Positions 8,896 to 15,016 of a stretch of 15,016 nt of DNA are shown here, in pieces. The translations under genes were made by a program, and so were the position numbers. How positions within the stretch are numbered: position 1 is the stretch's first letter; every line of letters begins with the position of its first letter. A model generated the notes under the pieces. It saw only the letters and a program-made list of their open reading frames with translations, was not told the origin of the DNA and did no database searches. The DNA is from Clostridiaceae bacterium (GTDB taxonomy: Bacteria > Bacillota > Clostridia > Oscillospirales > QAMX01), in assembly GCA_016297585.1 (NCBI GenBank), contig JAEDGJ010000048.1, forward strand, positions 1 through 15,016, written 5' to 3'.

Positions 8896-8924
8896 AGTAT
8901 AACGGATGGAAAGGGGAAAAGCAA
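8896..8924 (-). promoter_or_regulatory. Promoter of the tetR-ftsH operon
   Basis: On the - strand TTGCTT (8919-8924) is followed after exactly 17 nt by TATACT (8896-8901). A second, perfect TATAAT (8886-8891) lies a little downstream without a good -35 at 17 nt. Geometry and the -35 block match the glycosyltransferase promoter. The leader before tetR is about 90 nt. Confidence 0.65.
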
Positions 8925-9024
8925 TGGACAAAGTGTAAAAAAGTGTGGAAGATGCAAACGGAGAGTTTCAAAAACCGGGGAATAGAATACAAAATTATGT
9001 TAACAATTTTCCTGTAAAGCCGAT

Positions 9025-9050
9025 TTCGGAACGGCAAAGGGCGTTCCGAA
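9025..9050. repeat. Perfect 9-bp hairpin downstream of the redox operon terminator
   Basis: TTCGGAACG (9025-9033) and CGTTCCGAA (9042-9050) pair around an 8-nt loop. In the - strand transcript it follows the T run of the main terminator but has no good T tail of its own, so it may be a backup terminator or a 3'-end stabilising stem. The remaining bases up to 8935 are AT-rich and show no gene. Confidence 0.5.
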
Positions 9051-9053
9051 AGG

Positions 9054-9108
9054 AAAAAAGGCGCGGGCCGGACATCCGGGGAGTCTGCCCGGGATGCCCG
9101 GCCCGCGC
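9054..9108 (-). terminator. Long intrinsic terminator of the Flx/fumarate-reductase operon
   Basis: The arms at 9061-9080 and 9089-9108 pair over about 20 bp with two mismatches, beginning GCGCGGGCCGG / CCGGCCCGCGC. On the - strand the stem is followed by CTTTTTTCC (T run 9054-9059). It lies about 30 nt beyond the last stop codon of the operon. Confidence 0.9.
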
Positions 9109-9136
9109 TTGGCGGACGGTGAAAGGGGGAGAACGC

Positions 9137-9463
9137 TTACTTGGCCGCGGCCGCGCGGTCACGTTCCTCGTCGAGCTTCCGGTTGCGGAAGTAGAGCGCG
9201 ACGTCGATGGAGATCTCGATGAAGTTGAGGACATAGAACACGGCGCTCAGGAAGAAGATAAAGCCGGAGCTGCCGTGTGCGAGCTGGATGCACTTGCGGG
9301 CGATGCCGACGGCGTAGCCGAGCAGCAGGAAGAGCTCGAAAAAGAGGCTCTTGCCCTTCGCGGTGCGGGAAACGATGGATTTGCGGATGGAAATCGGCCA
9401 GGACATCCCAAAGCAGAGGATGGTGATGGCTTCCATGATGTCGGTAACGGCGGTGATAGTCAT
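9137..9463 (-). CDS. Small three-helix membrane protein, PQ-loop/SemiSWEET-like
   Basis: The 108-residue product has three hydrophobic segments at about 9-25 (MEAITILCFGMSWPI), 41-58 (FFELFLLLGYAVGI) and 66-92 (GFIFFLSAVFYVLNFIEISIDVALYF), then a charged tail. The first helix ends in 'SWPISIRKSIVSRTAKGKSL', resembling the Pro-containing PQ-loop half-repeat of SemiSWEET and related small transporters (usually about 85-110 residues with three helices). These work as dimers moving small sugars or metabolites. The ATG at 9463 is preceded by GAAGGAGT with a 9-nt gap. It is the last gene of the redox operon, 38 nt after the flavoprotein, and is followed by the terminator. A role in moving a dicarboxylate substrate or product is tempting but unsupported; it could equally be an uncharacterised membrane partner. 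Confidence 0.75.
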   Translation of the reverse strand: MTITAVTDIMEAITILCFGMSWPISIRKSIVSRTAKGKSLFFELFLLLGYAVGIARKCIQLAHGSSGFIFFLSAVFYVLNFIEISIDVALYFRNRKLDEERDRAAAAK

Positions 9464-9501
9464 TGAACGAACACTCCTTCATCCGGGCAGGCATCCGGTG
9501 T

Positions 9502-11106
9502 TCAGATGCTGGGACGGTTTGTATAATTGGGCAGCAGCTTCGGGGAGACGAGATCGGAATCGATGCCGGCTTCACGGCGCAGGTCCTCAAAGCGGTCGGC
9601 GTGGGAAAGGGTCAGCCTGGCGGGGGTTGCGCTGCGGGCTTTTTCCGCGGCGTTGCGGCCAGCGCTGCGGCCGAAGACGATGATGTCAAGCAGGGAGTTG
9701 CCCATCAGACGGTTGCGGCCGTGGATGCCGCCAACGGCCTCGCCCGCGACAAAGAGGTTTTCGACGTTCGTCGTCTGCCCGTCGGGGGTGATGTCCAAAC
9801 CGCCGTTCTGGTAGTGGAGCGTCGGATAGATGAGGATCGGCTCGAAGCGGATGTCGATGCCGTATTTGGCGAACATGCGGTGCATTGCCGGGATGCGGGC
9901 GAGGATCGTGCCCTCGCCGCCGATCTTTTCGATCATCGGCGTATCGAGCCAGACGCCCTTGCCGCTGCCGGTGTCGACGCCGAGATCGCGCGTCGTGCAT
10001 TCGCGGATGATGGACGCGGCGGAGACGTCGCGGGTCTCGAGCGGATGCATGAAGACCTTGCCCTCGCGGTTGATGAGCTTCGCGCCGAGGGAACGCACCT
10101 TTTCGGTGACGAGCGCGCCGAAGATCTGCTCCGGGAACGCGGCGCCGGTGGGGTGATACTGCAGCGTGTCGGCATACAGGAGCTTTGCGCCGGCACGGTA
10201 GCCGAGGACGAGGCCGTCCGCCGTCGCGCCGTAGTGGTTGGAGGTGGGGAAGCCCTGATAGTGCATCCGTCCCGCGCCGCCGGTCGCGATGACGACGGTC
10301 TTCGCGCGGGCAACGAGCAGCTCGCGCGTCTCCATGTTCATGAGCACCGCGCCCGCAGCCCGGCCGCCCTCGTCGAGGATCAGCTCGATCGCGGCGGTGA
10401 AGTCGATGACCGGGATGCCGCGGTTGAGCACCTCGTCGCGCAGCGTGCGCATGATCTCCGCGCCGGAGTAGTCCTTCGCCGCGTGCATACGCTTGCGGGA
10501 GGTGCCGCCGCCGTGGGTCGTGATCATCGTGCCGTCGGGCGCCTTGTCAAACTCGACGCCGAGGTCGTTGAGCCAGCGGATGGCTTCCGGCGCTTCGGTG
10601 ACGAGCTTATAAAGCAGATCGCGCTTGGCGGCGAAGTGACCGCCGCCGTAGGCGTCGAGGAAGTGGATGGCGGGGGAGTCGTTGGGCTTGTCTGCCGCCT
10701 GGATGCCGCCCTCGGCCATCATCGTATTCGCGTCGCCGATGCGCAGCTTCGTGACGATCATCGCCTTTGCGCCGGCGTTGTCGGCTTCGATCGCGGCAGA
10801 GGAGCCTGCGCCGCCGCCGCCGAGGATGAGGACGTCCACGTCGTAGTCCGGATGCTCGAGGTCGACGTCGCCGGAATGGATGCGCGGATGCGCCTGCAGC
10901 ATGTCGGCGAGCTCGTGCAGCACCTTTTCACCGGCATTCGGGCCGATTTTCAGCGTCTCATAGGCGTCCTGCTTATAGTCGGGATGATATGCCGCGAGAA
11001 GCTCGTCCTTTTCCTGCGCCGTCATGCGCCGGGGCTCAAACCGGATGTTTTCCGCACGCGCGGCTTCGACCGCGCGAAGGGATTCCTGTAATCTTTCGGG
11101 ATACAT
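9502..11106 (-). CDS. Fumarate reductase-type flavoprotein (soluble TfrA/FrdA-like subunit)
   Basis: The 534-residue FAD protein belongs to the FrdA/SdhA/L-aspartate oxidase family. The dinucleotide motif GGGGAGS (96-102) opens the FAD domain after an unusual ~88-residue polar N-terminal extension. By motif correspondence with fumarate reductases the substrate residues are kept: H318 in 'YHPTG', T334-E335 in 'LVTEKVR', R359 in 'TRDVS' (proton-donor arginine), H431 in 'HYQNGG', and R466 in 'NRLMGNSLLD'. The histidine that covalently binds FAD in membrane-bound FrdA/SdhA is absent: the site reads 'ANTMMAEGG' (126-134), so FAD should be non-covalent, as in TfrA, soluble fumarate reductases and aspartate oxidase. 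It likely reduces fumarate, or another enoate, to the saturated acid. The ATG at 11106 follows GGAGGGG. It lies 17 nt after the Fe-S subunit gene with which it should form a dimer. Aspartate oxidase is unlikely given the Fe-S partner and no nadA/nadC nearby. Confidence 0.88.
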   Translation of the reverse strand: MYPERLQESLRAVEAARAENIRFEPRRMTAQEKDELLAAYHPDYKQDAYETLKIGPNAGEKVLHELADMLQAHPRIHSGDVDLEHPDYDVDVLILGGGGAGSSAAIEADNAGAKAMIVTKLRIGDANTMMAEGGIQAADKPNDSPAIHFLDAYGGGHFAAKRDLLYKLVTEAPEAIRWLNDLGVEFDKAPDGTMITTHGGGTSRKRMHAAKDYSGAEIMRTLRDEVLNRGIPVIDFTAAIELILDEGGRAAGAVLMNMETRELLVARAKTVVIATGGAGRMHYQGFPTSNHYGATADGLVLGYRAGAKLLYADTLQYHPTGAAFPEQIFGALVTEKVRSLGAKLINREGKVFMHPLETRDVSAASIIRECTTRDLGVDTGSGKGVWLDTPMIEKIGGEGTILARIPAMHRMFAKYGIDIRFEPILIYPTLHYQNGGLDITPDGQTTNVENLFVAGEAVGGIHGRNRLMGNSLLDIIVFGRSAGRNAAEKARSATPARLTLSHADRFEDLRREAGIDSDLVSPKLLPNYTNRPSI

Positions 11107-11123
11107 AGGCCGTCTTCCCCTCC

Positions 11124-11798
11124 TTATTTCTCGATTTCGCGGTTGTTGTACAGCTCCTTGAGCTCGTCGACGGGCTTGCCCATCAGATTCTCGAGAAGCG
11201 TCTCAAAATCGCCGTTTTTAATCTCGCGGACGCGGTTTTCCAGATGCTCGGACTTCGGCGCGAGGTATTTGCCGTTCAAGCGGCGGGCGAGCATCGCGAC
11301 CTGCGGATGGGAAATGCCGGCCGGGCAGCGGGAGGAGCAGACGCCGCACATGACGCAGTCGAACGATTCCTCCGCGCACTTTTCATATTCGCCGCGCTGG
11401 GCGTAGGCGATGTACTGCATGACGTTTAAGCCCTGCGTGCAGCTCTTGGTGCAGGCGTTGCAGCCGATGCAGGCGTAGATCTCGGGGTAGAGCTGCATCA
11501 TGATCTGCTCGGTGGGCTTGACGTTTTCGATATCATAGACCTGCTTGATGAGGGGGAAGAAGGGCAGCGTCGCGACATACATATTGTCCTCGACCTTGGT
11601 CTGACAGGCCAGACAGACCTTCAGCTCGCGGTCGCCCTTGATGCGGTAGATGGTGGCGCAGGCGCCGCAGAAGCCGTTGCGGCAGCCGCAGCCGCGCACG
11701 AGCTGGTAGCCCGCGTATTCCATCGCGCGCATGATCGTCAGGCTTTCCGGCACTTCATACCGCTTGCCGAACAGGAAAACATTGACCATCGATTCCAT
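11124..11798 (-). CDS. Fumarate reductase-type iron-sulfur subunit (FrdB / TfrB N-terminal-like)
   Basis: The 224-residue protein combines a plant-type [2Fe-2S] domain (C39-x4-C44-x2-C47 with C62, in 'GCGCRNGFCGACATIY') with a C-terminal two-cluster ferredoxin domain (C110-x2-C113-x2-C116-x3-C120 and C148-x2-C151-x2-C154-x3-C158). That is the layout of FrdB/SdhB and of the N-terminal part of methanogen TfrB. There is no HdrB-like CCG domain at the C-terminus, unlike TfrB, so it cannot itself reduce a heterodisulfide. It should carry electrons from the Flx/Hdr module to the flavoprotein encoded next. The ATG at 11798 follows GGAG with a 7-nt gap; the gene lies 16 nt after the FAD/NAD gene. There is no membrane anchor gene (FrdC/FrdD type) in the operon, which points to a soluble complex. 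Confidence 0.88.
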   Translation of the reverse strand: MESMVNVFLFGKRYEVPESLTIMRAMEYAGYQLVRGCGCRNGFCGACATIYRIKGDRELKVCLACQTKVEDNMYVATLPFFPLIKQVYDIENVKPTEQIMMQLYPEIYACIGCNACTKSCTQGLNVMQYIAYAQRGEYEKCAEESFDCVMCGVCSSRCPAGISHPQVAMLARRLNGKYLAPKSEHLENRVREIKNGDFETLLENLMGKPVDELKELYNNREIEK

Positions 11799-11814
11799 AT
11801 CGGATCTCCTTTTT

Positions 11815-12642
11815 TTAATACTCGTTGGGCAGCTCGTCGAGCTCGTCGCAGCGGAAGACCGGGCCGTCCTTGCAGACGTATTTCGAGCCGATGTTGCAGC
11901 GGCCGCATTTGCCGATGCCGCATTTCATGCGCAGCTCCATCGTCGTATAGACCTGTGTCTTGTCAAAGCCGAGCTCCTGAAGGCCGGAGAGAGTGAATTT
12001 GATCATGATCGGCGGGCCGCAGAGCACGGCGACCTTGTCGGTGTCGAAGCCGAGCTCCTTGACGTAGTTCGGGACGAAGCCGACGTGGCCGTCCCAGCCC
12101 TCCTCGGCGCGGTCGATCGTCAGATGGACGTTCACGCCGCTGTCCGTCGACCATTCGTCGAGAATTTCGCGGTAATCGACGAGATCGGCCTTGCTGCGGG
12201 AGCCGTAGACGATGTCGATCTTGCCGTAGCGGCTGCGGTAGTGGCGGACGTAGTTGATGACGGAGCGCAGCGGCGCAAGTCCGATGCCGCCCGCGATGAA
12301 GAGCAGATCGTGCCCCGAAAACGCGGTGTCGACGGGGAAGCCGTTGCCGTAGGGGCCGCGGATGGTGATCTCCTGACCCGGCTCCGCGGAATGCAGCCAT
12401 TCCGTGACGCAGCCGCACTTTTTGATGGAGAATTCCATGTATTCCTCGTTCGTGGGGGAGGAGGTGATCGAGAACATCGCCTCGCCCACGCCGGGGATGG
12501 AGAGCATCGCGCACTGGCCGGGGGTATGCAGGAACGCCTTTTTGCCCTCGGGCGTGACGACGCGGAAGGTTTTGACGTCGGGGGTATCGATGCGGATGTC
12601 GGTGATCACGCCGATCTGCGGAATTAAGGGTTCTTTCTTCAT
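11815..12642 (-). CDS. FAD/NAD(P)-binding oxidoreductase with C-terminal [2Fe-2S] (FlxA-like)
   Basis: The 275-residue protein is of the ferredoxin-NADP reductase-like family found in FlxA, sulfhydrogenase gamma (HydG/ShyC) and anaerobic sulfite reductase AsrB. Seen in order are the flavin-domain strand 'PGQCAMLSIPG' (41-51), the FAD motif 'MFSITSSP' (56-63, a variant of RxYS), 'GPYGNGF', the NAD(P) motif 'FIAGGIGLAPLRSVI' (115-129), 'VLCGPPIM' (207-214), and a [2Fe-2S] site C241-x4-C246-x2-C249-x7-C257 ('CGIGKCGRCNIG'). It should take electrons from NADH (or NADPH) and pass them to the Fe-S subunits. Its ATG overlaps the stop of the preceding gene by 4 nt (ATGA). Alone it could be AsrB- or HydG-like, but the neighbours favour the Flx assignment; pyridine nucleotide preference is not certain. 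Confidence 0.88.
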   Translation of the reverse strand: MKKEPLIPQIGVITDIRIDTPDVKTFRVVTPEGKKAFLHTPGQCAMLSIPGVGEAMFSITSSPTNEEYMEFSIKKCGCVTEWLHSAEPGQEITIRGPYGNGFPVDTAFSGHDLLFIAGGIGLAPLRSVINYVRHYRSRYGKIDIVYGSRSKADLVDYREILDEWSTDSGVNVHLTIDRAEEGWDGHVGFVPNYVKELGFDTDKVAVLCGPPIMIKFTLSGLQELGFDKTQVYTTMELRMKCGIGKCGRCNIGSKYVCKDGPVFRCDELDELPNEY

Positions 12643-13658
12643 GCGTCGTTCCTCCCGAGAGTTTTCATCACCTTGACGATGTTCATCGAGATGGGGCAGC
12701 GCGCAAGGCAGCGTCCGCAGCCGACGCAGCTATATAGCCCGTCGTTGTTTGCGGGGTAATACACGAGCTTGTGCATAAAGCGCTGCCGGAAGCGCTGGAG
12801 CTGGGTCAGACGGGGCTGACCGGCGGACATCTTCGTGAAATCGGAGTACATGCAGGAGTCCCAGCAGCGGAAGCGCCGGATGCCGTGTCCGGTGTCGAAG
12901 TCGCGGATGTCGTAGCACTGGCAGGTGGGGCAGACGAACGTGCAGGTGCCGCAGCCGAGGCAGGACTCGGACAGGGACGCCCAGCGCGGATCGTCGAAAA
13001 CGCGGTCGAGCGCGTCGCCGCCGAAGCCGTCGGTCGTGAGGTCCTTTAACGGCAGCTTCTCCATGCGGCTTTCGATGAGCGCCTTCTGCGCGTCCACGGC
13101 GTCCGTACCGCAGTCCGCGGTCAGCTCGCCGAGCGAATCGAGCAGCGCGCGCCCCTTATCGGTCTGCGCGTCGAGATAGAGCGTATCCGCGTCCTTCCAG
13201 CAGACGATGTCGCCCGCGGGGGACGCCGCGTCGATGCCGAAGGTGCCGCAGAAGCAGGTCTCCGCCGGGCGCGTACAGGCGACGGAGACGATGACGCCGT
13301 GCTCGCGGCGGGCGGCGTAGTAGGTGTCGACGGGCTCGGCGAGGAAGACGCGGTCGAGTACGTCAAAGCTCCTGACGTCGCAGGCGCGCACGCCGAAGAC
13401 GACGAAGTCCTCCTGCTCGGAGCGCGTGTCGATGATCTCGATTTTCTTGCCCTCGCGCTTGAAATCCATCAGATTTTCCGTCTGCGGGAAGAAAAAGTCC
13501 TTCGCGCTGCGGACGGTGTTCAGCGCGCTGCTCCAGACGGCGTCCGGAGTCCACTCCTGAAAGTGCGCGCGGCCGTCCGCGCCGTCGACGGGGAGGTAGA
13601 GCCTGCGGCTTCCGGCGATTTTTGCGAGCAGCGCGGGAATGTCGGTGCATTTACGCAT
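12639..13658 (-). CDS. 4Fe-4S dicluster protein (FlxB-like; AsrA/sulfhydrogenase-beta family)
   Basis: The 339-residue protein has an N-terminal ~220-residue AsrA/HydB-type domain with 'FVVFGVRACDVRSFDVLDRVF' and several scattered Cys (C93, C128, C135, C137, C153) and two C-terminal [4Fe-4S] motifs: C233-x2-C236-x2-C239-x3-C243 ('CLGCGTCTFVCPTCQC') and C311-x2-C314-x2-C317-x3-C321 ('CVGCGRCLARCP'). It should relay electrons from the NAD(P)H-oxidising subunit. The ATG at 13658 is chosen because AAAGGGGGAA precedes it; it overlaps the previous stop as ATGCGTAA (8 nt). The frame is open to 13700, but that upstream ATG lacks a site. The paralogous gene just upstream shares the two-cluster arrangement, so the pair probably arose by duplication (inference). 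Confidence 0.85.
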   Translation of the reverse strand: MRKCTDIPALLAKIAGSRRLYLPVDGADGRAHFQEWTPDAVWSSALNTVRSAKDFFFPQTENLMDFKREGKKIEIIDTRSEQEDFVVFGVRACDVRSFDVLDRVFLAEPVDTYYAARREHGVIVSVACTRPAETCFCGTFGIDAASPAGDIVCWKDADTLYLDAQTDKGRALLDSLGELTADCGTDAVDAQKALIESRMEKLPLKDLTTDGFGGDALDRVFDDPRWASLSESCLGCGTCTFVCPTCQCYDIRDFDTGHGIRRFRCWDSCMYSDFTKMSAGQPRLTQLQRFRQRFMHKLVYYPANNDGLYSCVGCGRCLARCPISMNIVKVMKTLGRNDA

Positions 13659-14643
13659 GACGGTTCCCCCTTTCCACGGCTTCTCCGGGTTCGATGTCAT
13701 CGGTCGTGTAGTTGACGAGCGGCGCGCGGGAACCGACCTCGGCGCCGGCCTGATATTCGCCGTAGAAGGCGTCGATATCCTTGATGAATTTGCGGTTCAG
13801 CAGATGCAGCGGGATATGCTGCGGACAGACGCGGGAGCATTCGCCGCAGTCGGTGCAGCGTCCGGCGACGTGGAACGCGCGGATGATGTGGAACATGCGC
13901 TCCTCGAAGCTGTCGGCGGCCGCTTTGTTCTCGACGCCCGATTTCGGGTTGTCGAAGACGCATTTTTCGCAGGTGCAGGCGGGGCAGACGTCGCGGCAGG
14001 CGTTACAGCGGATGCAGCGGGAGAGCTCGCCCTGCCAGAACGCGAAGCGCTCGTCCGGCGTCATGCGCTCGAGCGCCTCGACCTCGTCGAAGCGGTGGGA
14101 ATCGAGCACTTCGCCGTCCTCGCCGAGCAGCTCGTCGTAGGCGACGTGCCGGCGGCTCTTGCAGTTCCGGCAGCGCTCGGCGAGCATCTCCGCGAAGGGG
14201 AGCGTCACGTCGCCGTCGTAGAGGGTGTGCACGACGAGGGCGCCGTCCTCGGACGTGATGTCCGCGATGCCGTCGCAGGCGGCGCGGACCTTCGAGACGT
14301 CCGCCATGCCGGCGCACGGGATGCCGACGGCATAGACGCGCTCGCGCAGGAAGCGGTGCTCGGTCAGAAGCTGGTTGAAGCTGTAGGAATCGCAGGGCTT
14401 GAGGAAGACGAGCACGCGGTCCTCGCTCTTGCGGGTCTCGGCGACGAGGTATTTTGAGAAGTTCGCGCCGCAGAAATCGCCCCATACGAAGCCGCGTTCG
14501 AGCTCCTCCGCCGTGCGGAACAGAGCGGGGGTGAGGTCATAGGCAAACTCGCCGCGCTTCCAGCCGTAGACACGGCTGACCGTGCCGTCCGCGAGCTTCT
14601 GCGCCGCAAGGTTTAACAGTTGTTCACGCGTTACGGTTTGCAT
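13651..14643 (-). CDS. 4Fe-4S dicluster protein (FlxC-like)
   Basis: The 330-residue protein has an N-terminal domain with 'VLVFLKPCDSYSFNQLL' (KPCD motif as in the neighbouring FlxB-like and FrhB/AsrA-type proteins), a 'CRNC' pair (158-161), and two C-terminal [4Fe-4S] motifs: C210-x2-C213-x2-C216-x3-C220 ('CIRCNACRDVCPACTCEKC', with additional C223, C225, C228) and C263-x2-C266-x2-C269-x3-C273 ('CTDCGECSRVCP'). It should be an electron-transfer subunit of the complex. The ATG at 14643 follows GGAGG at 7 nt and overlaps the 3' end of the MvhD-like gene by 13 nt, consistent with coupled translation. FlxC is the best name by gene order; hydrogenase-linked Fe-S subunits of similar make-up are an alternative. 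Confidence 0.83.
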   Translation of the reverse strand: MQTVTREQLLNLAAQKLADGTVSRVYGWKRGEFAYDLTPALFRTAEELERGFVWGDFCGANFSKYLVAETRKSEDRVLVFLKPCDSYSFNQLLTEHRFLRERVYAVGIPCAGMADVSKVRAACDGIADITSEDGALVVHTLYDGDVTLPFAEMLAERCRNCKSRRHVAYDELLGEDGEVLDSHRFDEVEALERMTPDERFAFWQGELSRCIRCNACRDVCPACTCEKCVFDNPKSGVENKAAADSFEERMFHIIRAFHVAGRCTDCGECSRVCPQHIPLHLLNRKFIKDIDAFYGEYQAGAEVGSRAPLVNYTTDDIEPGEAVERGNRHA

Positions 14644-15016
14644 CGTAAATCCTCCAGTCTCTTGTTCTCGCCGAGAGCCGCGACCTGTTCGCAGAACTCG
14701 TTCATCGTGGCGGCGAATTTTGCGCCTTCGGCGGCGGAGACCCATTCGACGCGGGTGCGCTCTTTTTCAATGCCGAGATAGTCGAGCATCGAGAACAGCA
14801 GCGCCATGCGGCGGCGGGTGTAGTAGTTGCCGGAGGTGTAGTGGCAGTCGCCCGGATGGCAGCCGCACAGGATGACGCCGTCCGCGCCGCGCTGGAACGC
14901 GCGGAGGATGAACATCGGATTGACGCGGCAGGAGCAGGGGACGCGGATGATCTTGACCATGTCCGGATACTGGAGACGGTTGTTGCCGGCGAGGTCGGCG
15001 CCCGCGTAGGAGCACC
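14631..15016 (-). CDS. MvhD/FlxD-type hydrogenase iron-sulfur subunit, 5' truncated by window edge
   Basis: 127 C-terminal residues are visible. They carry the MvhD family pattern: 'CSYAGADLAG' at the very edge (the preceding bases GG fit a Trp codon as in WCSYAG), 'VKIIRVPCSCRVNP', 'GADGVILCGCHPGDCHYTSGNY' and the C-terminal 'VEWVSAAEGAKFAATMNEF'. MvhD holds a [2Fe-2S] cluster and connects an electron donor to HdrA; in Flx systems FlxD plays the same part or is fused to HdrA. The start lies beyond the window, so a fusion to HdrA cannot be ruled out; the internal ATG at 14960 is not a true start since it would remove conserved Cys. Odd: the second motif reads C-S-C-R where family members usually have C-S/T-G-R. 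It overlaps the next gene by 13 nt. Confidence 0.9.
   Translation of the reverse strand, partial: CSYAGADLAGNNRLQYPDMVKIIRVPCSCRVNPMFILRAFQRGADGVILCGCHPGDCHYTSGNYYTRRRMALLFSMLDYLGIEKERTRVEWVSAAEGAKFAATMNEFCEQVAALGENKRLEDLRCKP

Noticed and set aside
8991..9010. AAAATT-N8-AATTTT inverted repeat in the AT-rich part upstream of tetR
   Set aside because: Short A/T-only arms in an AT-rich stretch can arise by chance, and the position is too far from either operon end to be given a role.
9463..11091. Long open frame (542 codons) on the + strand opposite the fumarate-reductase flavoprotein
   Set aside because: Its composition (Ala/Val/Asp/Arg-rich) is the mirror of the real gene, which has complete FAD and substrate motifs; there is no motif or good start for the + strand frame.
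9502..11106. L-aspartate oxidase (NadB) as the identity of the flavoprotein
   Set aside because: The operon supplies an FrdB-like Fe-S partner and NADH-oxidising subunits, and no NAD biosynthesis genes are near; the N-terminal extension also differs.
13639..14457. Open frame of 272 codons on the + strand over the FlxC-like gene
   Set aside because: Antisense shadow of a gene with clear [4Fe-4S] motifs; no family resemblance.
11124..14643. Anaerobic sulfite reductase (AsrABC) or sulfhydrogenase operon
   Set aside because: FlxA/FlxB-like proteins are related to AsrB/AsrA and HydG/HydB, but there is no sirohaem AsrC-type subunit and no [NiFe] hydrogenase subunit in the visible operon; MvhD and fumarate-reductase subunits point elsewhere. 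Genes beyond the right edge are not seen.

Overview
This is a high-GC stretch from what looks like an anaerobic, fermentative Clostridia-type Firmicute, probably an uncultured gut Oscillospirales-like lineage. That assignment is inferred from strong GGAGG-type ribosome binding sites, sigma-A-like promoters, TTG start codons, the gene families present and the oxygen-sensitive Fe-S redox genes. No 16S rRNA or other decisive taxonomic marker is present. I see no tRNA, rRNA, CRISPR array, insertion sequence or prophage gene.

Left part (1-3462, + strand). The 3' part of a large extracellular solute-binding protein gene, with a non-SBP N-terminal region, ends at a strong intrinsic terminator. A separate promoter then drives a single galactonate dehydratase gene (dgoD), in which every catalytic residue can be placed. 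A hairpin at 3431-3462 separates dgoD from the convergent genes to its right and can serve both strands.

Middle part (3478-8924, - strand). Reading in the direction of transcription (right to left) there are three units. First, a TetR regulator and a short FtsH protease form an apparent operon with a candidate autoregulatory palindrome. Second, a GT4 glycosyltransferase and a PlsC-like acyltransferase are fused by an ATGA overlap, suggesting membrane (glyco)lipid synthesis. Third, a GNAT acetyltransferase has its own promoter, whose -35 hexamer sits on the plsC-like stop codon. The promoters of the first two units share a nearly identical 16-bp block covering their -35 hexamers.

Right part (9054-15016, - strand). 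One tightly packed operon enters from the right edge. Its order is an MvhD/FlxD-type protein (5' truncated), two tandem [4Fe-4S] proteins (FlxC- and FlxB-like), an FAD/NAD(P)H/[2Fe-2S] oxidoreductase (FlxA-like), an Fe-S subunit and a flavoprotein of the soluble thiol:fumarate reductase (TfrB/TfrA) type, then a small three-helix PQ-loop/SemiSWEET-like membrane protein, closed by a long terminator hairpin. The first four reading frames overlap by 4-13 nt. FlxABCD modules are known to feed NADH electrons into HdrABC heterodisulfide reductases. Here the visible terminal module is a fumarate-reductase-like pair instead of HdrBC, so the operon plausibly encodes a soluble, possibly electron-bifurcating NADH:fumarate (or related enoate) oxidoreductase. 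This is the most interesting system in the window. Whether hdrA lies just beyond the right edge is the key missing fact.
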